This document shows positions 24,915-32,701 of a stretch of 50,316 nt of DNA, one piece after another (position 1 is the stretch's first letter; each line of letters opens with the position of its first letter). The translations under genes were made by a program, and so were the position numbers. The DNA is taken from contig DAOVDU010000005.1 in assembly GCA_030669305.1 (NCBI GenBank), forward strand, positions 1 through 50,316. Reading direction: 5' to 3'. This DNA is from Candidatus Aminicenantota bacterium. GTDB lineage: Bacteria; Acidobacteriota; Aminicenantia; Aminicenantales; Aminicenantaceae. Below the pieces are notes generated by a model, which was not told the origin of the DNA, did not search any database, and worked only from the letters and a program-made list of their open reading frames with translations.

Positions 24915-25040
24915 TAGTTTAAGGTTTAAAGTTTAAGGTTCAAGGTATTCATATTTTTCATACAGTTCCATAAACATTAAACACTCAATCTTAAACCAGT
25001 TCTACTCTTGCCTTAAACATTTAACATTCAACCTTAAACC
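24915..25040. repeat. Facing GTTTAAGG-family repeats
   Basis: A forward run (24915-24946, GTTTAAGGTTTAAAGTTTAA) is followed by reverse copies. One is a 43-base unit at 24998-25040, matching the 44-bp units at 12.1 kb (it contains CTCTTGCCTTAAACATTTAA). A partial unit lies at 24971-24997. The facing layout can form a long imperfect hairpin. Confidence 0.85.
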
Positions 25041-25106
25041 AAAACAGATTTCAGTCATTGGTATTTGGGTTATAAAGATATAATTCGGTTTATCTCAGCG
25101 AAAAAC

Positions 25107-25135
25107 TTAAAATGGATACAAAGAAAAGGTATAAT
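25107..25135 (+). promoter_or_regulatory. Sigma70 promoter of lpdA
   Basis: -35 TTAAAA, 17-bp spacer and perfect -10 TATAAT. The -10 overlaps the upstream ATG at 25134, so translation should begin at the ATG at 25164, about 20 nt into the message. Confidence 0.5.
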
Positions 25136-25163
25136 GCTTTCAAATTCAAAAGAGAAGGAAAAA

Positions 25164-26585
25164 ATGGAAAAAAAATATGATATGGCAATTATAGGAGCAG
25201 GACCAGGAGGATATGTAGCTGCTATAAGAGGAGCCCAGCTAGGAGAGAGAGTGGTCCTGATAGAAAGGGATAAGCTAGGAGGAACATGTATGAATTGGGG
25301 ATGTATCCCCACTAAATATCTCCTCCATCAAACAAAAATTTATAAGGAATTAAAGGATAATAAAAATATTGAAGGGCCGGTAAAAGTTTTGAAATGTAAC
25401 TGGAAAAAAGTTCAAGAAGAAAAAAGCAGAATAATAGATAGATTTGTGAAAGGCATAGAATTCCTATTGAGAAAAAACAAAATAGAGGTTATTAAAGGAA
25501 CAGCTTCAGTTAAAAATAATCATCAAGTTGCAGTCTATGCTGAGGGGAATGAGACATTCTTAGAAGCAGATAAGATTATCCTTGCTACAGGCTCAAAGCC
25601 GGCAGATCTTCCTTTCCTCATGCCAGATGGGAAGGAAATTATTACAAGCCGGGAAGCACTTGAATTAGAAAGCATCCCTCAAAGAATGCTGATTGTTGGT
25701 GCAGGTGCTATCGGACTCGAGATGGGAACTATTTTTCAGAGGCTTGGTTCTGAAGTTTCTATACTGGAAATCATGCCCACAATTCTTCCTGGATATGATA
25801 AGGAAATAGTGACTCGGTTGGAAAGATATCTCAAAGGGCAAGGCCTTAAAATCTATACACAGATGAAAATAGAGAAAAGTCTGAACAGAGGAGGCAAGGT
25901 TTTTCTAAAAGGTACCTGCCTGAAGAATAAGATTCCATTTGAATTTGAGGCAGAAAAGGTTCTTTTAGCTAAAGGACGAAGGCCGAATTCAGAGGATTTG
26001 GGAGAGGTAGGCTCAAGATTCTCTTTTGATAAAAATGGATTTGTTAAGGTAAATTCTCAGCTCGAAACAGTAGTTCCTGGAGTTTATGCTGTAGGGGATA
26101 TTATTGGAGGTAATCTCCTTGCCCATAAAGCATCACATGAAGGTATCATCGCAGCTGAAAACGCCTCAGGTTTAAAGAAAGCAACTCGTTATGATGCTTT
26201 GCCCATGGCTGTTTTTACTGAGCCAGAGTTTGCATCTGTAGGGATGACAGAACAGGGAGCATTGGAGAAGGGCATAAACTTGCAGGTAGGTAAGTTTTCA
26301 CTTCAAGCAAACAGCAGAGCTCTTGCTATTGGGAAAGTTGAGGGTATAGTAAAGATCATAGCTAATGAGAAAGATAGGATTATTGGGGCTCATATCATTG
26401 CGCCAAACGCAAGCGAGCTCATTGCCGAGCTGACCTTAGCCGTAAATAAGGGAATGTCACTTAGTGATATTTCCTCATCAATTCACATCCATCCTACACT
26501 GTCTGAAGCCGTAATGGAAGCAGCGATGAATGCGAAGAACAAAGCGATTCACGTATTGAATTGGCAAGACAGGCAGGACAAATAA
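25164..26585 (+). CDS. lpdA: Dihydrolipoyl dehydrogenase (E3)
   Basis: The FAD-dependent E3 component that reoxidises dihydrolipoamide of 2-oxoacid dehydrogenase or glycine-cleavage complexes with NAD+. Features in order: FAD motif IGAGPGGYVAAIRG, redox disulphide GGTCMNWGCIPTK, NAD motif VGAGAIGLEMG, second FAD motif VYAVGDIIGG, and C-terminal HIHPTLSEAVMEA with the catalytic His-Glu pair. The track's ORF begins at a TTG at 25065. The ATG at 25164 is preferred: GAAGGA precedes it, the protein becomes the usual 473 aa, and the promoter -10 overlaps the next ATG upstream. No E1/E2 genes are nearby. A mercuric or other flavoprotein disulphide reductase is unlikely. Confidence 0.93.
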   Translation: MEKKYDMAIIGAGPGGYVAAIRGAQLGERVVLIERDKLGGTCMNWGCIPTKYLLHQTKIYKELKDNKNIEGPVKVLKCNWKKVQEEKSRIIDRFVKGIEFLLRKNKIEVIKGTASVKNNHQVAVYAEGNETFLEADKIILATGSKPADLPFLMPDGKEIITSREALELESIPQRMLIVGAGAIGLEMGTIFQRLGSEVSILEIMPTILPGYDKEIVTRLERYLKGQGLKIYTQMKIEKSLNRGGKVFLKGTCLKNKIPFEFEAEKVLLAKGRRPNSEDLGEVGSRFSFDKNGFVKVNSQLETVVPGVYAVGDIIGGNLLAHKASHEGIIAAENASGLKKATRYDALPMAVFTEPEFASVGMTEQGALEKGINLQVGKFSLQANSRALAIGKVEGIVKIIANEKDRIIGAHIIAPNASELIAELTLAVNKGMSLSDISSSIHIHPTLSEAVMEAAMNAKNKAIHVLNWQDRQDK

Positions 26586-26603
26586 TATGCGAGAAAAGAA
26601 ACT

Positions 26604-26682
26604 GTTAGTCGGTTAGTCAGTTAATCTGTTAATCTGTTAGTCAGTTAGTCGGTTAGTCTGTTAATCTGTTAGTCGGTTATTT
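26604..26682. repeat. Clean tandem 8-mer array, nine units of GTTARTCN
   Basis: Nine uninterrupted 8-base units (26604-26675) fit GTTA[A/G]TC[N]. Only positions 5 and 8 vary, and a degenerate tenth unit follows. It lies between the convergent lpdA and sulfatase genes and is the best example of the family in the window. Confidence 0.95.
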
Positions 26683-26720
26683 TAATTAAAATATTTAAAG
26701 GAATATACCTGCTAGATTTT

Positions 26721-29336
26721 TTATTTAAGATATCCAAGGGCTTTTAGTTTTTCTTTTAGTTTTTCGTCTAGAATGACTAGTTCCTTTTTTCTTTGGATTC
26801 GCAGCTTATTTCTGTAATAATCATTAATTGATTTGATAATTTCCTGTCCCAATTTTCTTTGTTTTCGAAAAATATTATTTTTTTCTTTGGGATCTTTTGA
26901 TAGATCGAAAATTTCAATATTTTTTATTCCCTGCGCCGATTTTTCTAAGATTAATTTTATGTCCTTTCTATTTGTTGCCACCATGCCAGGGAGCGGGTTA
27001 TGGACATTTTTAAAAGAGAGATCACTGATAAAAATTCTATCTTCTATTTCTTTCTCAAGTATGAGATCTATAAGATTTTTTCCATCCAAGTTGCTTTTCT
27101 TATATTTTGCAGAGACTGTCTCAAGGACTGTTGGCATGATATCGATTAAACGGCATTTTGTTTTAATTTTTTTTCCTTTGAACTCTGAGCGTGGAAATTT
27201 TATCAAAAGAGGGACCCGAATCAGTTCATCATATAAATTATGTCCATGAAGCCAGCCTTTGTGATCGAAGAATTCTTCGCCGTGATCAGAAGTTATGATT
27301 ATCAGAGAATCATTATAAATCCCGGTTTCTTTCAGAAGGGAAAGCAAAGGCTTAATTAACATTTCATCCGTATATCGTATTTCGCCATCATAGAGGTCAA
27401 TGATGTTTTGGATTTCCTCTGGAGTAAAAGATTCATCATTCCCTTTTGTTTCTAAAAGGGCTTTTAAGTTAAGTTTTTTCCACGTTGAATTGTTGTCGAG
27501 AAACATTTCGTTCCAAGGAGATGGGCAGTTATAAGGTCCATGGGTTTGGTAAGTATGGAGGAAGAGAAAAAACTGCTTATTTTGATTGTTTTTAAGCCAA
27601 CCTGAAGTGTTATTAAAAAGTTTTTCTGCTTCATTTATATCTAGAGGTGCATATTTACCGCCTACAGGTTCATCATACCAGTCAAAACCTTTTGAAAATC
27701 CATACAGGCTGCTGACATAGCCTCCTCCTGTAAATGCATATGTTAAGTATCCATGATTCTTGAGGTGTGAAGCCAAAGAAGGGAGGGAGCTGTCTATTTT
27801 TTGGTTGTCATAGTAAACCTGATGATTTGCGGAATTGAGAGAGAATAGCATTGAGATGTGCGATGGAAGTGTCCATGGGCTCTGAGCATAGACATTTTCA
27901 AACAAGACGCTATCATTAGCAAAATCATCGATATTTGGAGATGTTGCCCGATTGTAGCCATAACAACCTAGATGATCGGCTCTTAGTGTATCTAGAGAGA
28001 TCAGTATTATTTTTGAGCTTTCACTAATAGATTGATAAATTACAGGATTAGACCAGAATGATAGGGCTATACTTTCTGAACCTTCGGGTTTTTCAGTGAT
28101 AAATGTTAACTTAATTTTTTTCTTTGCGAAAGGAGTCAGATCTATCTTCTTAAAAATAAGTTGTTCTTTTTTATTTCCAGGATTAAGATGGAAAATTTTT
28201 TCATAAAGAACGGTTTTAATTTTATCTTTTTCTATAACAATTTTAAATTTGGCGAGAAGGGAGGTACTGATCTTTTGATAGCTGAAAATTCCAATGCCAA
28301 ATTCTAGAAAGCTTTTTGGAGGAATGTTTAATTTGAATTCAAATTCAGTTTTCGGAGGGGCCATGAGAACGTCAAGAGAGAGATTGTCAAGAACAATATT
28401 TTTCTTGATGTTTTCTGGGTTTACTCTTTGATCGAACTTATCCAGAATAAAATCGTGTTTCATATTATAAAGATGCAGATATTTGTTTTCATCGATTGGC
28501 TTGGTCTTACCTGAATGATATTGGGTTTTTACAGCATTGCTTAAAAAGTCAGATTGTAGATTTGAAGGGACAAAGAAAAGGATAAGGTCGTTTTGAGTTT
28601 TAACTTGAATTCTGTAGATCAACAATCTTGGAGGAGTTGGCTTTTTTTTCTCTTCTATCCTTTCAGAAACACTTGACTTAATAGTAATTCTATACATTCC
28701 TGCAGGAGGATTTTGAGAGATATTAAATAACTCTTGAGTTTTTTTTACTTTTTCTTTTGCAACAAGCTTATCGTTAAAGTAAATCTGCATATCAACTGGA
28801 TGCCAGTTTCTGCGGGCTGAGATTTCAAGTTCAACTTGAGCACCGGGAAAAAACGTATCAAAAGAATATGAGTCTTCCTCATCGATAATCAAGCAATTAT
28901 AGATCCTTCTGAATTTTTCGTCATCTCGGAAATCTACATCCCTAGCTGTTTCTATCCATTTCCATCTCACAGAATTCATATCAGATTCTTCAAGATGATT
29001 TATCTTATTACTATTTATAAAAACTTCCATACCATGAGGCTTTGCATTTTTTTCACCGCCGAGGATGGGATTACTGGTTGTAGATGCCCACACTTTTTGT
29101 TTGCTCGTGGATAGTTCATGAAGGCAGTCTAATTTTCCAGATAAGTCTTCTTTGATGAGCTCAAAATTCTTTATTACATCTGTAAAAGGAGTGGATATAA
29201 CATTAGATGATTTTAAGCGGTCAATAAGTCTTATTAGACCTTCATTTTTAGTTTTAAAGTTATTGCAATGGACAACGGGAAAGACTGAGAGCAGTAAGAA
29301 AAGAACTAAAAACTTAATAATAAATTTTTTGTCCAT
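26721..29336 (-). CDS. Exported sulfatase-fold hydrolase/transferase with Thr in the nucleophile motif
   Basis: An 871-residue protein with a signal peptide (residues 1-24). A roughly 410-residue N-terminal region, probably beta-sandwich, has no recognised family. The alkaline-phosphatase/sulfatase domain starts near residue 441. It shows ISLDTLRADHLGCYG (metal ligand), SPWTLPSH (around 486-493), ITSDHGEEFFDHKGWLHGH (metal ligands) and RVPLLIKFP. The nucleophile position is Thr489 instead of the Cys/Ser matured to formylglycine in true sulfatases. A phosphotransferase or phospho/phosphono-ester hydrolase is therefore as likely as a sulfatase. It is transcribed alone, apparently from a leaderless promoter, and converges on lpdA. 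Confidence 0.85.
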   Translation of the reverse strand: MDKKFIIKFLVLFLLLSVFPVVHCNNFKTKNEGLIRLIDRLKSSNVISTPFTDVIKNFELIKEDLSGKLDCLHELSTSKQKVWASTTSNPILGGEKNAKPHGMEVFINSNKINHLEESDMNSVRWKWIETARDVDFRDDEKFRRIYNCLIIDEEDSYSFDTFFPGAQVELEISARRNWHPVDMQIYFNDKLVAKEKVKKTQELFNISQNPPAGMYRITIKSSVSERIEEKKKPTPPRLLIYRIQVKTQNDLILFFVPSNLQSDFLSNAVKTQYHSGKTKPIDENKYLHLYNMKHDFILDKFDQRVNPENIKKNIVLDNLSLDVLMAPPKTEFEFKLNIPPKSFLEFGIGIFSYQKISTSLLAKFKIVIEKDKIKTVLYEKIFHLNPGNKKEQLIFKKIDLTPFAKKKIKLTFITEKPEGSESIALSFWSNPVIYQSISESSKIILISLDTLRADHLGCYGYNRATSPNIDDFANDSVLFENVYAQSPWTLPSHISMLFSLNSANHQVYYDNQKIDSSLPSLASHLKNHGYLTYAFTGGGYVSSLYGFSKGFDWYDEPVGGKYAPLDINEAEKLFNNTSGWLKNNQNKQFFLFLHTYQTHGPYNCPSPWNEMFLDNNSTWKKLNLKALLETKGNDESFTPEEIQNIIDLYDGEIRYTDEMLIKPLLSLLKETGIYNDSLIIITSDHGEEFFDHKGWLHGHNLYDELIRVPLLIKFPRSEFKGKKIKTKCRLIDIMPTVLETVSAKYKKSNLDGKNLIDLILEKEIEDRIFISDLSFKNVHNPLPGMVATNRKDIKLILEKSAQGIKNIEIFDLSKDPKEKNNIFRKQRKLGQEIIKSINDYYRNKLRIQRKKELVILDEKLKEKLKALGYLK

Positions 29337-29344
29337 AAGAAATG

Positions 29345-29373
29345 ATTATTTCTTGATTTTTATCAATTGTCAA
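29345..29373 (-). promoter_or_regulatory. Strong sigma70 promoter placing the sulfatase-like mRNA start at its ATG
   Basis: Minus strand: perfect -35 TTGACA, 17-bp spacer and -10 AATAAT. Only eight bases (CATTTCTT) separate the -10 from the ATG at 29336, so the predicted transcript has no or almost no leader. Confidence 0.6.
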
Positions 29374-29528
29374 CAAGTACACATCTCTCACAAGGAAGTT
29401 TGAATGATTATGAAGGCGACTATTAATTTTTATGCAGTCTTTTTGAATAGATAAATCTGGGATTGAATTGAAACAATTTTTTTAAATTTTAGCTGGTCTA
29501 ATTTTGTATAAAAAAATTTGTCAAAATG

Positions 29529-29556
29529 TTTGCATCTTTCAATTTATTTTTATAAA
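29529..29556 (+). promoter_or_regulatory. Possible promoter of the nuo operon
   Basis: -10 TATAAA with a weak -35 (TTTGCA, 16-bp spacer). The predicted leader is only about 16 nt and contains no Shine-Dalgarno sequence before the nuoA ATG. The rest of the 243-nt gap is AT-rich with no other clear signal. Confidence 0.35.
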
Positions 29557-29579
29557 ATCTATGCCTTTATTAATAACCA

Positions 29580-29927
29580 ATGATTGAATTATTTTTAGTT
29601 TTTGTCATTTTTGGATTCCTGGGAGTCCTGCTTGTTGTAATGAATAAGCTCTTAGGACCCAAGAGGAGCAATCCAACAAAAGAGAGTCCTTTTGAGTGTG
29701 GAAGTCCTTATCTCCAGGATGGAATAAATCCTTTTCCCTTAAAGTATTCTCTTGTCGCTTTTCTCTTTTTGCTTTTTGACATCGAAGTAGTCTTTTTCTT
29801 CCCGTGGGCTCTCGTTTTTAAAGAGATTGGAATAACGGCCTTGATTGTCATGTTTGCCTATATCTTTATCCTTTTAATAGGATTCATCTACGCCTGGAAA
29901 AAAGGAGCATTTCAGTGGGAACGGTGA
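29580..29927 (+). CDS. nuoA: NADH-quinone oxidoreductase subunit A
   Basis: A 115-residue membrane subunit of complex I with three predicted helices. The conserved loop ESPFECGSPYLQDGINPFPLKYSLVAF and the helix FDIEVVFFFPWA carry the family's Cys, Asp and Glu. It begins the nuo operon. No Shine-Dalgarno sequence is visible before the ATG (TTTATTAATAACCA), which is unusual for the first gene of a major operon. Confidence 0.95.
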   Translation: MIELFLVFVIFGFLGVLLVVMNKLLGPKRSNPTKESPFECGSPYLQDGINPFPLKYSLVAFLFLLFDIEVVFFFPWALVFKEIGITALIVMFAYIFILLIGFIYAWKKGAFQWER

Positions 29928-29958
29928 GTGCTAAGATAATTAAAAAAGAAAAGGTATC

Positions 29959-30432
29959 ATGAAAGGCGGTTTTATTACTACAACTCTGAACTCCATGTTA
30001 GGGTGGGGACGTAAGTTTTCCCTGTTTCAGTACCCCTTCATAACAGCCTGCTGTGGGATGGAATATATGTCTGTAGCCTGCGCTCATTATGACCTTGATA
30101 GGTTCGGCATGGGATGGACGAGATTTTCACCCCGTCAGGCAGATATGCTGTTGGTTGTAGGAACTATTACCCAGAAAGAAGCCCCGATATTGAAAACAGT
30201 TTATGATCAAATGACTGAGCCAAAGTGGGTTGTTGCCTTTGGAGCTTGTGCGGTAAGTGGAGGAATCTATGACAATTATGCGGTTGTCCAGGGAATTGAT
30301 AATATTATTCCTGTGGATGTTTATATCCCAGGATGTCCTCCGCGGCCGGAGACTATACTCAATGCTCTAATTAAACTACAAGAAAAGATACAAAAAGAGG
30401 GACACGATTGGCGATGGAAAAAGAAGAAATAA
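29959..30432 (+). CDS. nuoB: NADH-quinone oxidoreductase subunit B (cluster N2)
   Basis: A 157-residue Fe-S subunit carrying the terminal [4Fe-4S] cluster N2 that reduces quinone. All four ligands are present: the tandem Cys-Cys in [11 protein letters not shown], the Cys in GACAVSGG and that in PGCPPRPE. The quinone-site segment [14 protein letters not shown] is conserved. A good ribosome site (GAAAAGG) precedes the ATG. The 3' end overlaps nuoC. Confidence 0.96.
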   Translation: MKGGFITTTLNSMLGWGRKFSLFQYPFITACCGMEYMSVACAHYDLDRFGMGWTRFSPRQADMLLVVGTITQKEAPILKTVYDQMTEPKWVVAFGACAVSGGIYDNYAVVQGIDNIIPVDVYIPGCPPRPETILNALIKLQEKIQKEGHDWRWKKKK

Positions 30433-30893
30433 TAGACGCTCTAAAACAAAATTTTTCAGAAAAGATTAGAGACATTTCTGTTCAATTTGGTGATGAAATT
30501 ATTGTCATCGATAGAAATTCCTTACTTGATATTGTTAAATTTCTAAAAGCAGAACCTTATGCCTTCACCATGCTTCTTGATTTAACATGTGTAGATTATA
30601 AAGGCGAAGAATTACGTTTCGAGATGGTTTATCACCTTTTTTCTCTCTCGACTAATATCCGCTTAAGAATTAAGACTCGTCTGCCGGAAAAAGACCCAAG
30701 TATTGATTCCCTGACTTCTGTGTGGAAGAATGCGAACTGGCTGGAGAGAGAGGCATATGATATGTTTGGCATTCGCTTTGATGGACATCCCTATTTAAGA
30801 CGGCTTTTCATGTATGACGGGTTTGAAGGGCATCCTTTGCGCAAGGATTATCCTTTGAGAAAGCGTCAGCCAAGAATTCGAATGAGAAAATAA
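30414..30893 (+). CDS. nuoC: NADH-quinone oxidoreductase subunit C
   Basis: About 159 residues, with the 30-kDa subunit signature [22 protein letters not shown] and [10 protein letters not shown] at the C-terminus. It is a separate gene, not fused to nuoD as in enterobacteria. The track starts at a TTG at 30408; an ATG two codons later (30414) is listed. The GAGGG ribosome site is better spaced for the TTG, so either start is possible. The gene overlaps the end of nuoB by about 20 nt, implying translational coupling. Confidence 0.94.
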   Translation: MEKEEIIDALKQNFSEKIRDISVQFGDEIIVIDRNSLLDIVKFLKAEPYAFTMLLDLTCVDYKGEELRFEMVYHLFSLSTNIRLRIKTRLPEKDPSIDSLTSVWKNANWLEREAYDMFGIRFDGHPYLRRLFMYDGFEGHPLRKDYPLRKRQPRIRMRK

Positions 30894-30894
30894 G

Positions 30895-32226
30895 ATGACT
30901 TACAGAATTCAAAAAGAAGCCAGGAAAGAAAGCCTTATGTTAAACATGGGGCCTTCTCATCCTGCTACGCATGGGACCACCAGGATTATGCTCGAGTTGG
31001 ATGGCGAAAAGATTCTCAATGCTGAATTGGAAATGGGGTACTTGCATAGAGGCTTCGAAAAAACTTGCGAAAATAAGACATATTTCAATTTACTTCCATA
31101 CACAGATAGGCTGAATTATGTTTCTCCTTTGATCAATAATCTCGCCTATGTCATGACATTGGAGAAAATGTTGGGAATTGAAAGCCCTGAGCGAGCTCAG
31201 TATATCCGGGTTATCATGTGTGAGCTCTCAAGAGTCTGTGACCATCTTACTGCACTTGCTGCCATGTGTATGGAGTGTGGTGCTTTTACTGTATTTCTCT
31301 ACAAGATGAAGGCCCGTGAGTTTATATGGGATGTTATGGAACAGACAACAGGAGCCCGTATGACAACATCCTATATCCGGATAGGCGGAGTGAAAGCAGA
31401 TCTTCATCAAGATTGGAGAACAACATTAAAAAAGGCAATAAATGAAACTCGTAAAGTCTTAAAAGATATCCATGGTCTTATGAGTAAGAACAAGATTTTT
31501 CTCAACCGGACAAGAGATATTGCAGTTGTATCTCCTGAATTTGCTATCAATTATGGTTGGACAGGGCCATGCCTCCGTTCCACAGGCGTGAATTATGATG
31601 TAAGGAAAGCCCATCCATATTTAGTTTATGATAAATTAGATTTTGAGATTCCTCTTGGTGAGAGAGGAGACAACTATGACAGGTATATGGTCCGAATGAA
31701 AGAGATGGAACAGAGCCTGCGGATTGTAGAACAGTGCATGGAAAAATTAGACAAGGATTCGTCTCCTGGAAAGCTAATGGCCAAAGGCATCGAACCGGCT
31801 GAAGCAATAAGAACTTCGAGAGTAAAAAAAGCTGAAGAGAGAATTAAGCTTTCGCCAAATCTAGAAGGTGCAGAAAAGGATAAATATAAAGATATTCTAT
31901 TCGATGGCAAGAAATACATTGTTCCTCCTAAGGAGGATACATATACAAATATCGAAGGTCTTATCAGCCACTTCAAATTTTTTATGAAGGGTCATGGAAT
32001 TAGACCTCCTAAAGGGGGAGTTTATTTTTCAGTGGAAGGCGGAAGCGGAGAGTTAGGTTTTTATATTGTGTCAGACGGAACCGATAAGCCGTATCGTCTC
32101 CATCTCAGAGCTCCTTGCTTTCATATTGTTTCTTCTCTGGAAGAGATAATCCGAGGGCATTATATTGCTGACGTTATACCAACCTTTGGGTCCATGAATA
32201 TGATAGGTGGAGAATTAGATAGATGA
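30895..32226 (+). CDS. nuoD: NADH-quinone oxidoreductase subunit D
   Basis: A 443-residue 49-kDa subunit forming the quinone-binding cavity with NuoB. It shows the HPATHGTTRIMLELDGE start, EMGYLHRGFEK, YTDRLNYVSP and the C-terminal segment IIRGHYIADVIPTFGSMNMIGGELDR. Residues about 330-350 form a Lys/Asp-rich insertion. It lies two nt after nuoC, and its stop overlaps the nuoE start (ATGA). Confidence 0.96.
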   Translation: MTYRIQKEARKESLMLNMGPSHPATHGTTRIMLELDGEKILNAELEMGYLHRGFEKTCENKTYFNLLPYTDRLNYVSPLINNLAYVMTLEKMLGIESPERAQYIRVIMCELSRVCDHLTALAAMCMECGAFTVFLYKMKAREFIWDVMEQTTGARMTTSYIRIGGVKADLHQDWRTTLKKAINETRKVLKDIHGLMSKNKIFLNRTRDIAVVSPEFAINYGWTGPCLRSTGVNYDVRKAHPYLVYDKLDFEIPLGERGDNYDRYMVRMKEMEQSLRIVEQCMEKLDKDSSPGKLMAKGIEPAEAIRTSRVKKAEERIKLSPNLEGAEKDKYKDILFDGKKYIVPPKEDTYTNIEGLISHFKFFMKGHGIRPPKGGVYFSVEGGSGELGFYIVSDGTDKPYRLHLRAPCFHIVSSLEEIIRGHYIADVIPTFGSMNMIGGELDR

Positions 32227-32696
32227 GTCCTGAGTTTTCTGACAGAACAAAGAAGAGAATCGATAAAATTGTAGCACGCTACCCACGAAAAGAAGCAGCT
32301 ATTCTTCCTGTATTGCATTTGACCCAGCAAGAATTCGGTCATATATCAGACGAGGAAGAAAAGCTGGTTGCTGAGCTTTTAGGAATTAAGCCCATAGAAG
32401 TGAGAGAGGTTGTGACTTTTTATACCATGCTTAATCAGAGACCTGTAGGGAAGTATCATATTCAAATTTGTTCCAACTTAAGCTGTTCTCTTTTGGGAGC
32501 AGAAAGCTTGATTGATTATTTAAAGGAAAAATTAGGCATTGAATTGGGAGAGACAACTGAGGATAAAAAATTCACCCTCTCCACGGTTGAGTGTTTGGGT
32601 GCGTGTGAACAGGCTCCATGCATGATGATCAATTTTGATTATTACGGCCATTTAGATAAGAAAAAAATCGATGAAATTTTAGATAATTTAAAATAG
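32223..32696 (+). CDS. nuoE: NADH-quinone oxidoreductase subunit E
   Basis: A 157-residue thioredoxin-like subunit of the NADH-input module with one [2Fe-2S] cluster. The four ligands appear in ICSNLSCSLLG and VECLGACEQAPCM. The N-terminal helical domain includes YPRKEAAILPVLHLTQQEFGHI. The ATG overlaps the nuoD stop by 4 nt. With NuoF and NuoG it shows that this complex has an NADH-dehydrogenase arm. Confidence 0.94.
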   Translation: MSPEFSDRTKKRIDKIVARYPRKEAAILPVLHLTQQEFGHISDEEEKLVAELLGIKPIEVREVVTFYTMLNQRPVGKYHIQICSNLSCSLLGAESLIDYLKEKLGIELGETTEDKKFTLSTVECLGACEQAPCMMINFDYYGHLDKKKIDEILDNLK

Positions 32697-32701
32697 ATAA
32701 A

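Larger units (their letters stand above)
24771..25163. other. 393-nt divergent intergenic region between TonB receptor and lpdA
   Basis: It holds the receptor promoter (24819-24847), an inverted repeat in the receptor leader (AGTGAGA 24783-24789 with TCTCACT 24811-24817), and a separated perfect inverted repeat (TTGTGACT 24855-24862 with AGTCACAA 24900-24907). It also holds GTTTAAGG-family repeats in both orientations (24915-25040) and the lpdA promoter (25107-25135). No gene is seen. Confidence 0.8.

Noticed and set aside
25065-25163. Extended lpdA N-terminus from the TTG start
   Set aside because: It covers the promoter, has no ribosome site and is not like dihydrolipoyl dehydrogenases.
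26604-26682. 8-mer arrays as CRISPR repeats
   Set aside because: Units are 8 bp with no spacers, and no cas genes are present.
26721-29336. Formylglycine-dependent arylsulfatase
   Set aside because: The C/S-x-P-S-R motif is absent; the position carries Thr in SPWTLPSH.
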